Position numbers and translations under genes: made by a program. Under the pieces are notes generated by a model that saw only the letters and a list, made by a program, of their open reading frames with translations, had not been told where the DNA came from and did not search any database. From Fimbriimonadaceae bacterium (GTDB lineage: Bacteria > Armatimonadota > Fimbriimonadia > Fimbriimonadales > Fimbriimonadaceae), in NCBI GenBank assembly GCA_019187105.1, contig JABAQM010000001.1, positions 496,001 to 560,000 of the forward strand: DNA of 64,000 nucleotides, in the 5' to 3' direction. Positions 45,532-54,080 of the stretch are shown piece after piece (position 1 is the stretch's first letter; every line of letters begins with the position of its first letter).

Positions 45532-48500
45532 TTAATTTGTAAACGCCTGGCTTTGGATTAGTTCGAGCTCCGCGTCAAGGGAAATCGACCGCAGCAGCGA
45601 TACCAACTCCATGCTGGGATGAGCCGTCATCGGCAGCGACACGGTCTTCCGTGAACCATTCGTTCCGATCTCAAGCAGCACCGCATAACTGCCCGCATTC
45701 TTAATCAGGGCATCGCGAAGCGATTCGAGCTGGCCACGCGTCGCCCTCGGCAAGCGGATCAGGACGGTACCGTCCACTGACGAGTCGGTCAGCATCGCTT
45801 CAGGGCCGGCTTCGAGTGGCGCGATTTCCTCGAGGCGGACTTCTATGCTCCGTTCACCTCCAGACCCGGGCCTTTCCCGGTGCATCACCACCCCCTTGGC
45901 GACCATCACCCGGTCCTTTTCGATTTGCCCTCCGATCTTCGCATAGGTCGCTGGAAAGACGATCATCGTCGCCTGTCCACTGAAGTCCTCCAGCGTGATT
46001 TGGGCCATCTTCTCCTTTCGCTGTTTGGTGATGATCGTCCTAAGCCCCGCCACGACCCCGGCCAAAGTTACCGAAACGCCTTCCTCAAGTTCGCTGATCG
46101 AGACCGCCGCATGGCTGGCTGCGCGCCGTAGGGCCAACTCATAGCCCCGCAAGGGATGGTCAGAAACATAGATGCCCATGACCTCTTTCTCCATCGCCAG
46201 AATCTCCGTGCGGCTCGGGGGCTCGGCATCGGCCAGCAATGGCCGTGTTGCCGCAACCACTTCTTCCTGAGACTCGCCAAACAGCGAGTCCTGCCCTGCT
46301 TCGCGGTGCCTGATCGCGAGGTCTGCAGCCATGATGGCGACGTCAAGAGCATTCACCAGGCGATTGCGATTCTTCTCGATGCTGTCAAACCCACCCGCCT
46401 TTACGATTGCTTCCAGGCTTGCCCGATTGAGGCCGAACGGTTTCATCCGCTCGCAAAACTCATAGAGATGGCCATAGGGTCCGTTCTCCCTGCGGTCCCC
46501 GACGATCGCGCGGGCGATCGACTCTCCAACGCCCTTGATCGACACGAGTCCGAACCTTATCGATTGGCCTTCGACCGCAAAGTCCACCTCGCTCCGGTTC
46601 ACGTCAGGCTGAAGGACGGAAATCTTTTGTCGACGACACTCCTCGATACACGTGACGATGCGATCTTCTTTATCTCTATAAACTGCCAGGAGGGCGGCCA
46701 TATAGGCAACCGGATAGTTCGCCTTGAGGTACGCGGTCTTGTACGCGAGAATCGCATAGCAAACCGCATGGGCCTTGTTAAACGCATAGCCTGCAAAGGG
46801 CAGCAGAAGCTCCCATACCTTCTCGGCGACATCCTCGCCGACCTCGTTGCTCAGGCAACCCTCGACAAACTCCACCTTCATGGCTGCCATCGCATCGCGG
46901 TCCTTCTTGCCCATGGCTCGCCGCAGGATGTCCGCCTTCCCAAGCGAGAAACCGGCAAGCGCCTGGACCAGCTTTAGAACCTGATCCTGGTAAACGATGA
47001 TGCCGTACGTCTCTTCCAGGATTGGTCGCATCCTGTCGTCCAGAAACTTGATCTCGCGCCGGCCAAACTTTGAGTCGATGAAATCAGGAATATGCTTCAT
47101 CGGACCTGGCCGATAGAGCGCGACCATCGCCGCCAGCTCCCGCACATTTTCCGGCTTCAGCTCCATGATGTGGCGCTTCATACCGCCCGATTCCAGTTGG
47201 AATACACCGACGGTTTCGCCCCGTCCCAGCATGGCGTACGATTTTTCATCGTCGTCGGGCATGTCTTCGAGGAGCTTGGCGGTGTCGATTTCTGGATCTT
47301 CCAGGCGTAGATTCTCGACGGTTTTGGCCAAAACGGTAAGGTTCGAAAGGCCAAGAAAATCCATCTTGAGAAGCCCTATCTTCTCGAGGATTCCCATCTC
47401 GAAGGCGGTGATCGCCTGGCCATCGTTCCCGCGGTAGAGGGGGAGGTGCTCCATGAGCGGGTCCTTTGCAATGACGACTCCCGCGGCATGGACACCCGAG
47501 TGCCTTGCCAAGCCCTCGACCGACTTTGCCGTCTCCACGAGCTCCTTGACCTTCGGATCCGTCGCCACCAACTGGGCAAAGTCCGGGGAGTCCTCCATAG
47601 CTCGATGGAGAGACATGCCGGGCAGGTTCGGGATCGTCTTGCAGATTCGGTCGGTCTCCTGTGGCGTATAGCCCATGACCCGCCCCGCATCCTTGATCGC
47701 CGCACGAGCGCCCAACGTGCCAAAGGTCACGATTTGAGCAACTCGGTCCTTCCCGTACTTCTCGGTAACCCATTTGATGACCTCGTCTCGGCGGGCGTCT
47801 TCGAAGTCCATGTCGATATCGGGCATCGCGATCCGCTCGATATTGAGGAAGCGCTCAAAGGTGAGGTCGAACTCCAGCGGATCGACATCCGTGATGCCAA
47901 GGCAGTAGCTCACCAGGCTCCCTGCGGCACTTCCCCTCACCCCGAACATGATCCCTTGCTCCCGCGTAAATTCAGCAAACTCGCGCACCAAGAGAAAGTA
48001 GTTCTCGAAACCGGTTTTTTCGATCACCGAGAGCTCGTATTCGAGCCGCTCTTGGGCTCGCTCGTCCACATGCTTGATGCGATCCCCGAGGCCCTCACGG
48101 GCCAACTGCCGCAAATAGTCCGTCGACGAAACACCCTCCGGCAATTCCGGGTCCGGCATGAGGGCCTGCTGTTTTCCTAGCTCGACTTCGCACATGTCGG
48201 CGATCCGCAGCGAATTGGCAAGGGCCTCCGGCGTGTCGCCAAAAGTGGCGTGCATCTCTTCCGGGGACTTGAGATAGAACTCCGGAGTGGCGAACTTCAG
48301 ACGATCCTTCTCACTTTGAAGCGCCCCAGTTCCGATGCAGAGCAGGACATCGTGCGGTTCGGCATCGCCACGACAGAGGTAGTGGGCGTCATTCGTTGCC
48401 ACAAGTGGCAAGCTGAGCTCTCGGGCGATTCTGAGTAGCGGCTCTTTGATCGCCGCCTGTTCTGGCAGGCCATGGTCCTGCAATTCAATAAAGAAGGAGT

Positions 48501-48999
48501 CAGGCTCGAAGATCTCTTTGTACATGCCCGCGAGGTACTGCCCACGGTCGTACTCTCCCGCCATGAGCGCCTGGCATACTTCGCTTCCCAGGCACGCACT
48601 GGACCCGATGAGTCCTGCCCGGTGCTCTCGCAGCAAGTCATGGTCGATCCGGGGCTTGTAGTAAAAGCCTTCGAGCGCGGCGTAGGAGTGAAGCTTGCAG
48701 AGGTTGCGGTAACCGGCCTCGTTCTTGGCGAGGAGGAGAAGGTGGTAGGTCTGATTCTCTTCCCTTCCAGACTTCACGTGGCGGTTGGGAGCAATGTACG
48801 CTTCCATGCCAATGAGCGGTTTGATTCCCTTCTTCTTGCAGGCGAAGTAAAACTCCATGACGCCGAACATCACGCCGTGGTCGCTGATCGCGATGGCCGG
48901 CATTTCCAGCTCCACGGCACGCTCGACCATCGCATCGATGCGGGTGGCGCCGTCCAAGAGGCTGTATTCGGTGTGGTTATGGACGTGAACGAACGACAT
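45532..48999 (-). CDS. dnaE: DNA polymerase III alpha subunit (DnaE1)
   Basis: The replicative polymerase, about 1155 residues. The N-terminal PHP domain starts SFVHVHNHTEYSLLDG and keeps likely metal ligands: HNH, SDHGVMFG, GMEAYIAP, a cysteine in SSACLGSEV, and NDAHYLCRGDAEPHD. The polymerase part has PDIDMDFEDARRDEV with the catalytic aspartates. HhH and an OB domain (VTLAGVVAGLRTIITKQRK) are near the C-terminus. ATG at 48999 begins the conserved PHP stretch; ATG at 49026 would add nine residues. rpoB follows on the same strand. Confidence 0.97.
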   Translation of the reverse strand: MSFVHVHNHTEYSLLDGATRIDAMVERAVELEMPAIAISDHGVMFGVMEFYFACKKKGIKPLIGMEAYIAPNRHVKSGREENQTYHLLLLAKNEAGYRNLCKLHSYAALEGFYYKPRIDHDLLREHRAGLIGSSACLGSEVCQALMAGEYDRGQYLAGMYKEIFEPDSFFIELQDHGLPEQAAIKEPLLRIARELSLPLVATNDAHYLCRGDAEPHDVLLCIGTGALQSEKDRLKFATPEFYLKSPEEMHATFGDTPEALANSLRIADMCEVELGKQQALMPDPELPEGVSSTDYLRQLAREGLGDRIKHVDERAQERLEYELSVIEKTGFENYFLLVREFAEFTREQGIMFGVRGSAAGSLVSYCLGITDVDPLEFDLTFERFLNIERIAMPDIDMDFEDARRDEVIKWVTEKYGKDRVAQIVTFGTLGARAAIKDAGRVMGYTPQETDRICKTIPNLPGMSLHRAMEDSPDFAQLVATDPKVKELVETAKSVEGLARHSGVHAAGVVIAKDPLMEHLPLYRGNDGQAITAFEMGILEKIGLLKMDFLGLSNLTVLAKTVENLRLEDPEIDTAKLLEDMPDDDEKSYAMLGRGETVGVFQLESGGMKRHIMELKPENVRELAAMVALYRPGPMKHIPDFIDSKFGRREIKFLDDRMRPILEETYGIIVYQDQVLKLVQALAGFSLGKADILRRAMGKKDRDAMAAMKVEFVEGCLSNEVGEDVAEKVWELLLPFAGYAFNKAHAVCYAILAYKTAYLKANYPVAYMAALLAVYRDKEDRIVTCIEECRRQKISVLQPDVNRSEVDFAVEGQSIRFGLVSIKGVGESIARAIVGDRRENGPYGHLYEFCERMKPFGLNRASLEAIVKAGGFDSIEKNRNRLVNALDVAIMAADLAIRHREAGQDSLFGESQEEVVAATRPLLADAEPPSRTEILAMEKEVMGIYVSDHPLRGYELALRRAASHAAVSISELEEGVSVTLAGVVAGLRTIITKQRKEKMAQITLEDFSGQATMIVFPATYAKIGGQIEKDRVMVAKGVVMHRERPGSGGERSIEVRLEEIAPLEAGPEAMLTDSSVDGTVLIRLPRATRGQLESLRDALIKNAGSYAVLLEIGTNGSRKTVSLPMTAHPSMELVSLLRSISLDAELELIQSQAFTN

Positions 49000-49069
49000 G
49001 GGTCGCAAATCGGGAATCCATCTCATTCTGACGCGGATGATCGCGGTAACGCCGCGTCATTTTCCGGGC

Positions 49070-49099
49070 TTGCGCTTTGGGCCGCCTTTAGCCCATAAT
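49070..49099 (+). promoter_or_regulatory. Candidate sigma-70-type promoter for rplJ-rplL
   Basis: A TTGCGC box (49070-49075) and a CATAAT box (49094-49099) are separated by 18 bases. They lie about 160 bases before rplJ, with a structured leader between. The match to the consensus is moderate. Confidence 0.45.
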
Positions 49100-49104
49100 C
49101 ACTC

Positions 49105-49261
49105 TGTTTCCTGCAGACCGTTGGCGGCCGCGAGGCCTTAATTCACCAGCCAACCGAGGGGTAGCCGAATAGAGTTTCACTCTGCGGGCGTTCGCTCGTC
49201 GAGGTCTCGTTCCCTGGCGACCTTAAGGGAACGAAATCTTGATAGGAGGTTAGACAAGCGA
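49105..49261 (+). promoter_or_regulatory. Probable ribosomal protein L10 leader (autoregulatory 5' UTR)
   Basis: A long untranslated leader precedes rplJ. It has several hairpins, the clearest with arms CGTTCCCT (49207-49214) and AGGGAACG (49225-49232); AGAGT/ACTCT forms another around 49170. The L10 leader typically binds the L10-L12 complex to repress translation. A GGAGG site lies at about 49244. Location and structure fit, but the conserved L10-binding bulge was not verified. Confidence 0.5.
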
Positions 49262-50005
49262 ATGCCAACAGCTGAAAAGGCAACAGTCATCGAACAGGCT
49301 ACTGGCTGGTACCAGAAGTCGGTGGGCGTCATTTTCACCGATTATCGCGGTCTGAAGGTGAAAGAGATGCAGCAGTTGCGCGCAAACTTGCGTGCCAAGG
49401 GCGGCGAGCTGCACGTTCTCAAGAACACCTTGTTCCGCATTGCCGCCGGTGCCGACATCGAGCAGATGACGGCAGAGCACCACAATGGCCCGACCGCGGT
49501 CGCGTTTCTCTTCGAGAACGAAGCTGAATGCGCCAAGGTCTTGTTCGACTACACCAAGACGCACAAGAACTTCACGGTTAAGGGCGGCTATTTTGCGGGA
49601 CGCGCGTTCACGGATAAGGACGTCGAAGCGCTCTCCAAGCTGCCGCCGCGCGACATGCTCATTGCCCAGGTTATCGGCGCGGTCGCCGCGCCCCTTACGA
49701 ACCTGGTTGGCGTCATCGAGGCACTCTACGCGGATCCGATCCGTGTTATTGGCGCCGTCGCCGACAAGGTCGCCGAAGGATCGCCGATCCCAGCGGCAGA
49801 ACCAGCCCCAGCAGAGGCCGCGACGACCGAGGTAGCTGCCAGTGCGGCTGCCGAAGCTGCCGAGGCTCCCGAGCCGCCGGCCGAAGAAGCCACCGTGACT
49901 GAAGAAGTAACCGCTGAAGCCGCTCCCGCCGAATCAGAGGCGGTCGAAGCGACCGAAGCCCCAACCCCGGAAACTACCGAATCAACCCAAGAGGAGACTC
50001 AATAA
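49262..50005 (+). CDS. rplJ: Ribosomal protein uL10 with acidic C-terminal extension
   Basis: The base of the ribosomal stalk, 247 residues. The L10 core is about residues 1-172 (SVGVIFTDYRGLKVKEM, LKNTLFRIA, GYFAGRAFTDKDVEAL, LVGVIEALYADP). A further 70 residues are Ala/Glu/Pro/Thr-rich and acidic, close in composition to the tail of S16 in this window. A typical L10 is about 165-180 residues. rplL follows directly. Confidence 0.95.
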   Translation: MPTAEKATVIEQATGWYQKSVGVIFTDYRGLKVKEMQQLRANLRAKGGELHVLKNTLFRIAAGADIEQMTAEHHNGPTAVAFLFENEAECAKVLFDYTKTHKNFTVKGGYFAGRAFTDKDVEALSKLPPRDMLIAQVIGAVAAPLTNLVGVIEALYADPIRVIGAVADKVAEGSPIPAAEPAPAEAATTEVAASAAAEAAEAPEPPAEEATVTEEVTAEAAPAESEAVEATEAPTPETTESTQEETQ

Positions 50006-50398
50006 ATGGCTACCACCGTTGACAAAATCGTCGATCAGATCAGCAGCATGACGGCACTCGAGCTTTCCGAGCTCAAGAAGGCCCTCGAAGACAAGTTTGG
50101 CGTCACCGCCGCTGCCCCCATGATGGGCATGCCGATGATGATGCCGGGCATGGGTGGTGGCGAAGCCGCCCCGGCCGCCGAAGAGAAGACCGATTTCGAC
50201 GTCATCCTTGCCGCCGCCGGCGACAAGAAGCTCGAAGTCATCAAGGTCGTTCGAGAGATCACTGGCCTCGGCCTGAAAGAAGCCAAGGACCTGGTCGATG
50301 GCGCTCCCAACCCGATCAAGCAGGGCGCTGGCAAGGACGAAGCCGAGAAGATCAAGAAGGCGATCGAAGAGGCTGGCGGAAAGGTCGAGCTCAAGTAG
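50006..50398 (+). CDS. rplL: Ribosomal protein bL12
   Basis: The flexible stalk protein that recruits translation factors, 130 residues. The N-terminal dimerisation part begins [21 protein letters not shown]; a Met/Gly/Ala hinge ([14 protein letters not shown]) leads to the C-terminal domain ([32 protein letters not shown]). The hinge is unusually Met-rich. It starts at the base after the rplJ stop. Confidence 0.97.
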   Translation: MATTVDKIVDQISSMTALELSELKKALEDKFGVTAAAPMMGMPMMMPGMGGGEAAPAAEEKTDFDVILAAAGDKKLEVIKVVREITGLGLKEAKDLVDGAPNPIKQGAGKDEAEKIKKAIEEAGGKVELK

Positions 50399-50416
50399 TT
50401 CACTGACGCCAAAAAC

Positions 50417-50451
50417 AAAAACGGCCGACCCCGTTGGGGCCGGCCGTTTCT
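50417..50451. terminator. Bidirectional intrinsic terminator between rplL and the BI-1 gene
   Basis: A 13-bp stem with one mismatch, AACGGCCGACCCC (50420-50432) and GGGGCCGGCCGTT (50436-50448), has a 3-base loop. T-runs lie on the right and A-runs on the left, so it can serve rplL in the forward direction and the convergent BI-1 gene in the other. Confidence 0.85.
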
Positions 50452-50460
50452 ATAACCGGC

Positions 50461-51210
50461 TTAACGGTTGCCGGCAAGTTTGCGGAGCAGGTTCAACAGC
50501 TCGATGTAGATCCATACGAGCGTCACCAGCAGGCCGAAGCCGCAATACCACTCCATGACCTTTGGCGCGCCCCGTTCCACCCCGGTTTCGATCAGGTGGA
50601 AGTCCAAGGCAAGGTTTAGAGCTGCGATGATGATGGCGAAAATGCTGAAGCCAATCCCGATGGGTGAGGACGAGTAGATCGGCAGGTTCATCACGCCCGG
50701 CCAGAAAAGCGAAAGCAGCAGCGTGACCGCGTAAGTCAGGCAGATCGCCATTGTCGCTCCGACGACCACCCCGATGAACGTCTGGGTGACCTTGATGATC
50801 CGGGTTCCGTATAGGAACAGCATCGCCCCAAGGACCATGAACGTTCCCGTAACCGCCAGGGGAACCGCCCCGCTGTACTTCGTGTCGGCAAGCTGCTGCT
50901 GCGTGAGCACACTGATCACGCCCACTGCAGCACCCTTCAAAATTGCGTAAAGCGGCGCCGCCCAGGGGCTTGTTTCCGGCTTGAAGCAGATCAGAAATGA
51001 GAGCGCAAGGCCGCCGATGAAGCCAATCGCGAGGACTGGCAAGGAAGGAATCTGCCAGGACACTGCCGCAGAAACGATAAGAAGCAAGAGAAGAAAACTC
51101 GTCTTGGCGATCGTTCCACCAAGCGTCATCGTTCGCCCGCCTACACTGGCGAGCGAGCCGTACTTCTCAAAGGTGTTTTCGTTAAGCGTTGGATTGCTGG
51201 TTCGAAACAT
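50461..51210 (-). CDS. Bax inhibitor-1/YccA family membrane protein
   Basis: A 249-residue polytopic protein with about seven hydrophobic segments. The soluble start MFRTSNPTLNENTF is typical of the YccA-like bacterial members. Conserved stretches include GFIGGLALSFLICFKP, LDFHLIETGVERGAP and MEWYCGFGLLVTLVWIYIE. Family members are linked to pH-dependent ion leak or to regulation of membrane proteases; the role here is not known. It is on the strand opposite to rplL and shares its terminator. Confidence 0.9.
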   Translation of the reverse strand: MFRTSNPTLNENTFEKYGSLASVGGRTMTLGGTIAKTSFLLLLLIVSAAVSWQIPSLPVLAIGFIGGLALSFLICFKPETSPWAAPLYAILKGAAVGVISVLTQQQLADTKYSGAVPLAVTGTFMVLGAMLFLYGTRIIKVTQTFIGVVVGATMAICLTYAVTLLLSLFWPGVMNLPIYSSSPIGIGFSIFAIIIAALNLALDFHLIETGVERGAPKVMEWYCGFGLLVTLVWIYIELLNLLRKLAGNR

Positions 51211-51256
51211 ATGGACCTAGTATAGGAGACGTCAGGCCCATTTGTTAAGTTGTGCG

Positions 51257-52063
51257 CTATTTTTTTGCTTTCCGACGCGCTGCCAAGATTGCTGCACCTG
51301 CCCCAAAGACTGCAATGGTTGCCGGTTCCGGCACTGGTGGAGGGGGAGGACTGCCATCGCGAGGCAATCCCAGCAGAATTGGCGGAAGCAAGGCAAAGAA
51401 TGGAAGGAGAGGTGGCAGGGCCGGACCGGGTAGGACTTCAGGGAAAAGCGTGGGAGGTGTCGTCCCGATCTGGGGCTCCATCGGCTCAACCACCACAGTG
51501 AAGGGTTCCGCCGCCTCGCCGATGCCTGGTTCGAACGCCATCTTGTCGTCCAGTAGGACTAAAGTCCCATCATCCGCAGGATTTTTCGCAATGTCCTCTT
51601 CTAACAGAACTTTTAGCGTTGGAACGTCGTCCACTGCGAGTTCCTGAACATCCGGTAAGGACACGACAACCTTCGGACCTCGAGTCAAGGGATTGCCGCA
51701 AGACTTTTTGAGAATCGCCATGTTGTATTCATCGACGAAGACCGGCGTCCCTTTTTTCAATACATATGCCCGTCCCCTTAGCTCTCCAGAGTTAGGCACG
51801 TTATACATGATATAGACGTTATCCTTGGGGAGCTTCGCAAGTTTCAGGCTCGAAAGGTATCGCTTTAGTTCATTCTTCGACATTCCGAAGTGTCGCATAT
51901 AGCGATCGGCTACACGATTGTCAGCCATGGCCTGACGAACGAGCTCTTGCGTGCTATTAGCCGGCTTTTCTAGGAAAGAGTTGCGGCCCGTTCGGGCTGT
52001 AGCAGTGCTCAGCACTACCAAACTCATAGCCGCTACAATCCATCGTCGCGATGTCGACCTCAT
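51257..52063 (-). CDS. PEP-CTERM protein with long proline-rich linker
   Basis: A 268-residue secreted protein with a signal peptide (about residues 1-23). About 160 residues of a globular part follow (NELKRYLSSLKLAKLPKDN, YNVPNSGELRGRAYVLKKG). A Pro-rich linker precedes the tag VPEPATIAVFGAGAAILAARRKAKK, split here only by brevity. No known catalytic motif is recognised. The tag would direct exosortase processing. The strand and spacing suggest its own transcription. Confidence 0.8.
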   Translation of the reverse strand: MRSTSRRWIVAAMSLVVLSTATARTGRNSFLEKPANSTQELVRQAMADNRVADRYMRHFGMSKNELKRYLSSLKLAKLPKDNVYIMYNVPNSGELRGRAYVLKKGTPVFVDEYNMAILKKSCGNPLTRGPKVVVSLPDVQELAVDDVPTLKVLLEEDIAKNPADDGTLVLLDDKMAFEPGIGEAAEPFTVVVEPMEPQIGTTPPTLFPEVLPGPALPPLLPFFALLPPILLGLPRDGSPPPPPVPEPATIAVFGAGAAILAARRKAKK

Positions 52064-52173
52064 CCTTAACCTACCGATAACCTAGTGACTGCAAGTACCA
52101 GGCCACTGTTCGCGAACACCAGAAAAAATGGGTCCTTTTAGCAGGTTATTGCGATGTGAGCGATGACTTGCAC

Positions 52174-52878
52174 TCAGTCTTCCAAGTGGCTTTCAATCAG
52201 TTCACGGTTGCGCTTCGCACGTTCAATGAGGTTAAGCGCCTCCTGTGCCGCTGCCTGCTCGGCTTCCTTCTTCGAACGACCGCTGCCTTCTCCCATCACC
52301 TCGTCATCGAAAGAAACTTCGACATAGAAGCGCTTGTCATGCGCGTAGCCGGTCTCCCGGACGATTCGATACACCGGCGTTTTGCGCCACGTGGCTTGCG
52401 CAATCTCCTGGAGCTTAGACTTGTGATCATTCGGGTTCACGTCGCCCGCGCTGACCTGCATCAGATACTCGTTGAGCTGTTCAAGGACGAACCAACGCGC
52501 CATTTCCAAGCCGGATTCGAGATAAATGGCGCCAATGACGGCTTCGAACACGTCAGCCAGGATCGAGGGCCGCTTCCTTCCACCGGTAGCCTCTTCGCTG
52601 GGGCTCAGCTCGATGCACTGGTCCAACCCAAGTCGCAGCGCAGTCAGGGCAAGAGGCCCCTCCTGGACGACGCTTGCTTTGGCCTTGCTCATCATCCCCT
52701 GATCCCAGTCGGGATGGTGCTCGTAAAGGTATTGGGCAGCGACAAGCCCCAAGACGGAGTCTCCGAAGAACTCCAGCCGCTCGTAGCTGTCGGTAACGAC
52801 GTCGGGTGCAGCCGATCGGTGCCGCATGGCCAACTTGAAGAGGGTTTCGTTCTTGAGAGGAATGGCTTGGGGGATCAT
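52174..52878 (-). CDS. rnc: Ribonuclease III
   Basis: A double-strand-specific endoribonuclease for rRNA processing, 234 residues. The signature ERLEFFGDSVLGLV holds catalytic acids, and the second site is in ILADVFEAVIGAIYLESG. The C-terminal double-stranded-RNA-binding domain is visible (HKSKLQEIAQATW, GEGSGRSKKEAEQAAAQEAL). Its start overlaps the upstream aminotransferase stop by ATGA. Confidence 0.95.
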   Translation of the reverse strand: MIPQAIPLKNETLFKLAMRHRSAAPDVVTDSYERLEFFGDSVLGLVAAQYLYEHHPDWDQGMMSKAKASVVQEGPLALTALRLGLDQCIELSPSEEATGGRKRPSILADVFEAVIGAIYLESGLEMARWFVLEQLNEYLMQVSAGDVNPNDHKSKLQEIAQATWRKTPVYRIVRETGYAHDKRFYVEVSFDDEVMGEGSGRSKKEAEQAAAQEALNLIERAKRNRELIESHLED

Positions 52879-54059
52879 GCGATCGTTTCGAGCGCAGCGC
52901 GGATTCGCGCGATGCCGCTCTCGATGCGGTCGGGTGAGGTGGCATAGCTCATCCTCAAATACCCCGGTCCGCCAAAGACGCTGCCTGGGACCGTCGCGAC
53001 ATGCGCCCGGTCCAAAAGAAAATCGGCAAGTTCGGTGTCGGATCGAATCGAGCCGTTAAGATGGTTCGAGACGTCCACGAAGGCATAGAATGCCCCATGC
53101 GGACATTCGAGGCGCACGCCAGGCACATCGGCGAGAGCCCGGACGATTGAGTCCCGGCGGTGCTGAAACTCGCTGCGCATTTGATCCACGGCCGCAGTAG
53201 ACAGCTGATAAGCGGCAACCGCGGCCGCCTGCACGATCGATGCGGGGTTGCTGGTCACCTGGTCCTGCAGGTTCCCCATCGCCTTCGCCACCGGTTTCGG
53301 GGCGATCGCGTAACCCAAGCGCCATCCGGTCATCGCATACGTCTTGCTGCACCCGCTGATGGTAATCGTGCGTTCGGCCGTATCTTGGTCGATCGCCGCG
53401 ACGCAGGTGGCTACGCCTTCATAGACTAGTCGTTCGTAAATCTCATCCGATACGATCCAGATACCATGCCGACGGGCCAATTCGGCGATGGATTCAACCA
53501 GTGACCGAGGATAAACCGCCCCGGTCGGGTTCGAAGGACTGTTGATCACGATCGCCCGCGTTTTCGATGTGATCGCGTCGCGAATGGCCTCAAAGCTTGG
53601 CACAAATGCTGTTTCCGCCGTCGACGACACCGTAACCACTTTGCCACCGGCAAGGCGAATCTGGTCCGCATAGGTCATCCAGTACGGGGCCAGCAGGATG
53701 ACTTCGTCGCCGGGGTCGACCAGCACCTGGAAGGCGTTGTAGCAAGAATGCTTGGCGCCGCAGCTTGCCACGACCTGATCCGGTTCACAAGCCAAGCCAT
53801 TCTCACGAAGCGCCTTGTCAACGATGGCGCGCTTAAGTTCAGGCGTTCCCGAGCTTGCCGTGTATTTGGTCTTCCCAGCCCGAATAGCTTCGATGGCGGC
53901 TTCGCAGATAGGCTCCGGCGTATTGAAGTCGGGTTCACCTGCCGCAAAGGAGATGACGTCAATGCCCTGCTCCTGAAGCAATCGCGCTCGCGATGTCATC
54001 GCTAGCGTGGGCGAAGGTTGCAGCAGCCCTGCTCGCTCAGACAGGTTCAGAACGCCCAC
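52875..54059 (-). CDS. Class I/II pyridoxal-phosphate aminotransferase (AspC/AspB-like)
   Basis: About 394 residues. A fold-type I aminotransferase that probably uses aspartate or another amino acid with 2-oxoglutarate. Visible: LNLSERAGLLQPSPTLAMTS, ISFAAGEPDFNTPEPI, NSPSNPTGAVYP, and the PLP-binding Lys in ISGCSKTYAMTGWRLGYA. GTG at 54059 is chosen because the conserved LNLSER segment begins there; the much longer open frame overlaps the divergent permease gene. It is coupled with rnc by ATGA. Confidence 0.92.
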   Translation of the reverse strand: MGVLNLSERAGLLQPSPTLAMTSRARLLQEQGIDVISFAAGEPDFNTPEPICEAAIEAIRAGKTKYTASSGTPELKRAIVDKALRENGLACEPDQVVASCGAKHSCYNAFQVLVDPGDEVILLAPYWMTYADQIRLAGGKVVTVSSTAETAFVPSFEAIRDAITSKTRAIVINSPSNPTGAVYPRSLVESIAELARRHGIWIVSDEIYERLVYEGVATCVAAIDQDTAERTITISGCSKTYAMTGWRLGYAIAPKPVAKAMGNLQDQVTSNPASIVQAAAVAAYQLSTAAVDQMRSEFQHRRDSIVRALADVPGVRLECPHGAFYAFVDVSNHLNGSIRSDTELADFLLDRAHVATVPGSVFGGPGYLRMSYATSPDRIESGIARIRAALETIA

Positions 54060-54080
54060 CTCGGCTAGAATACCTGTGCG

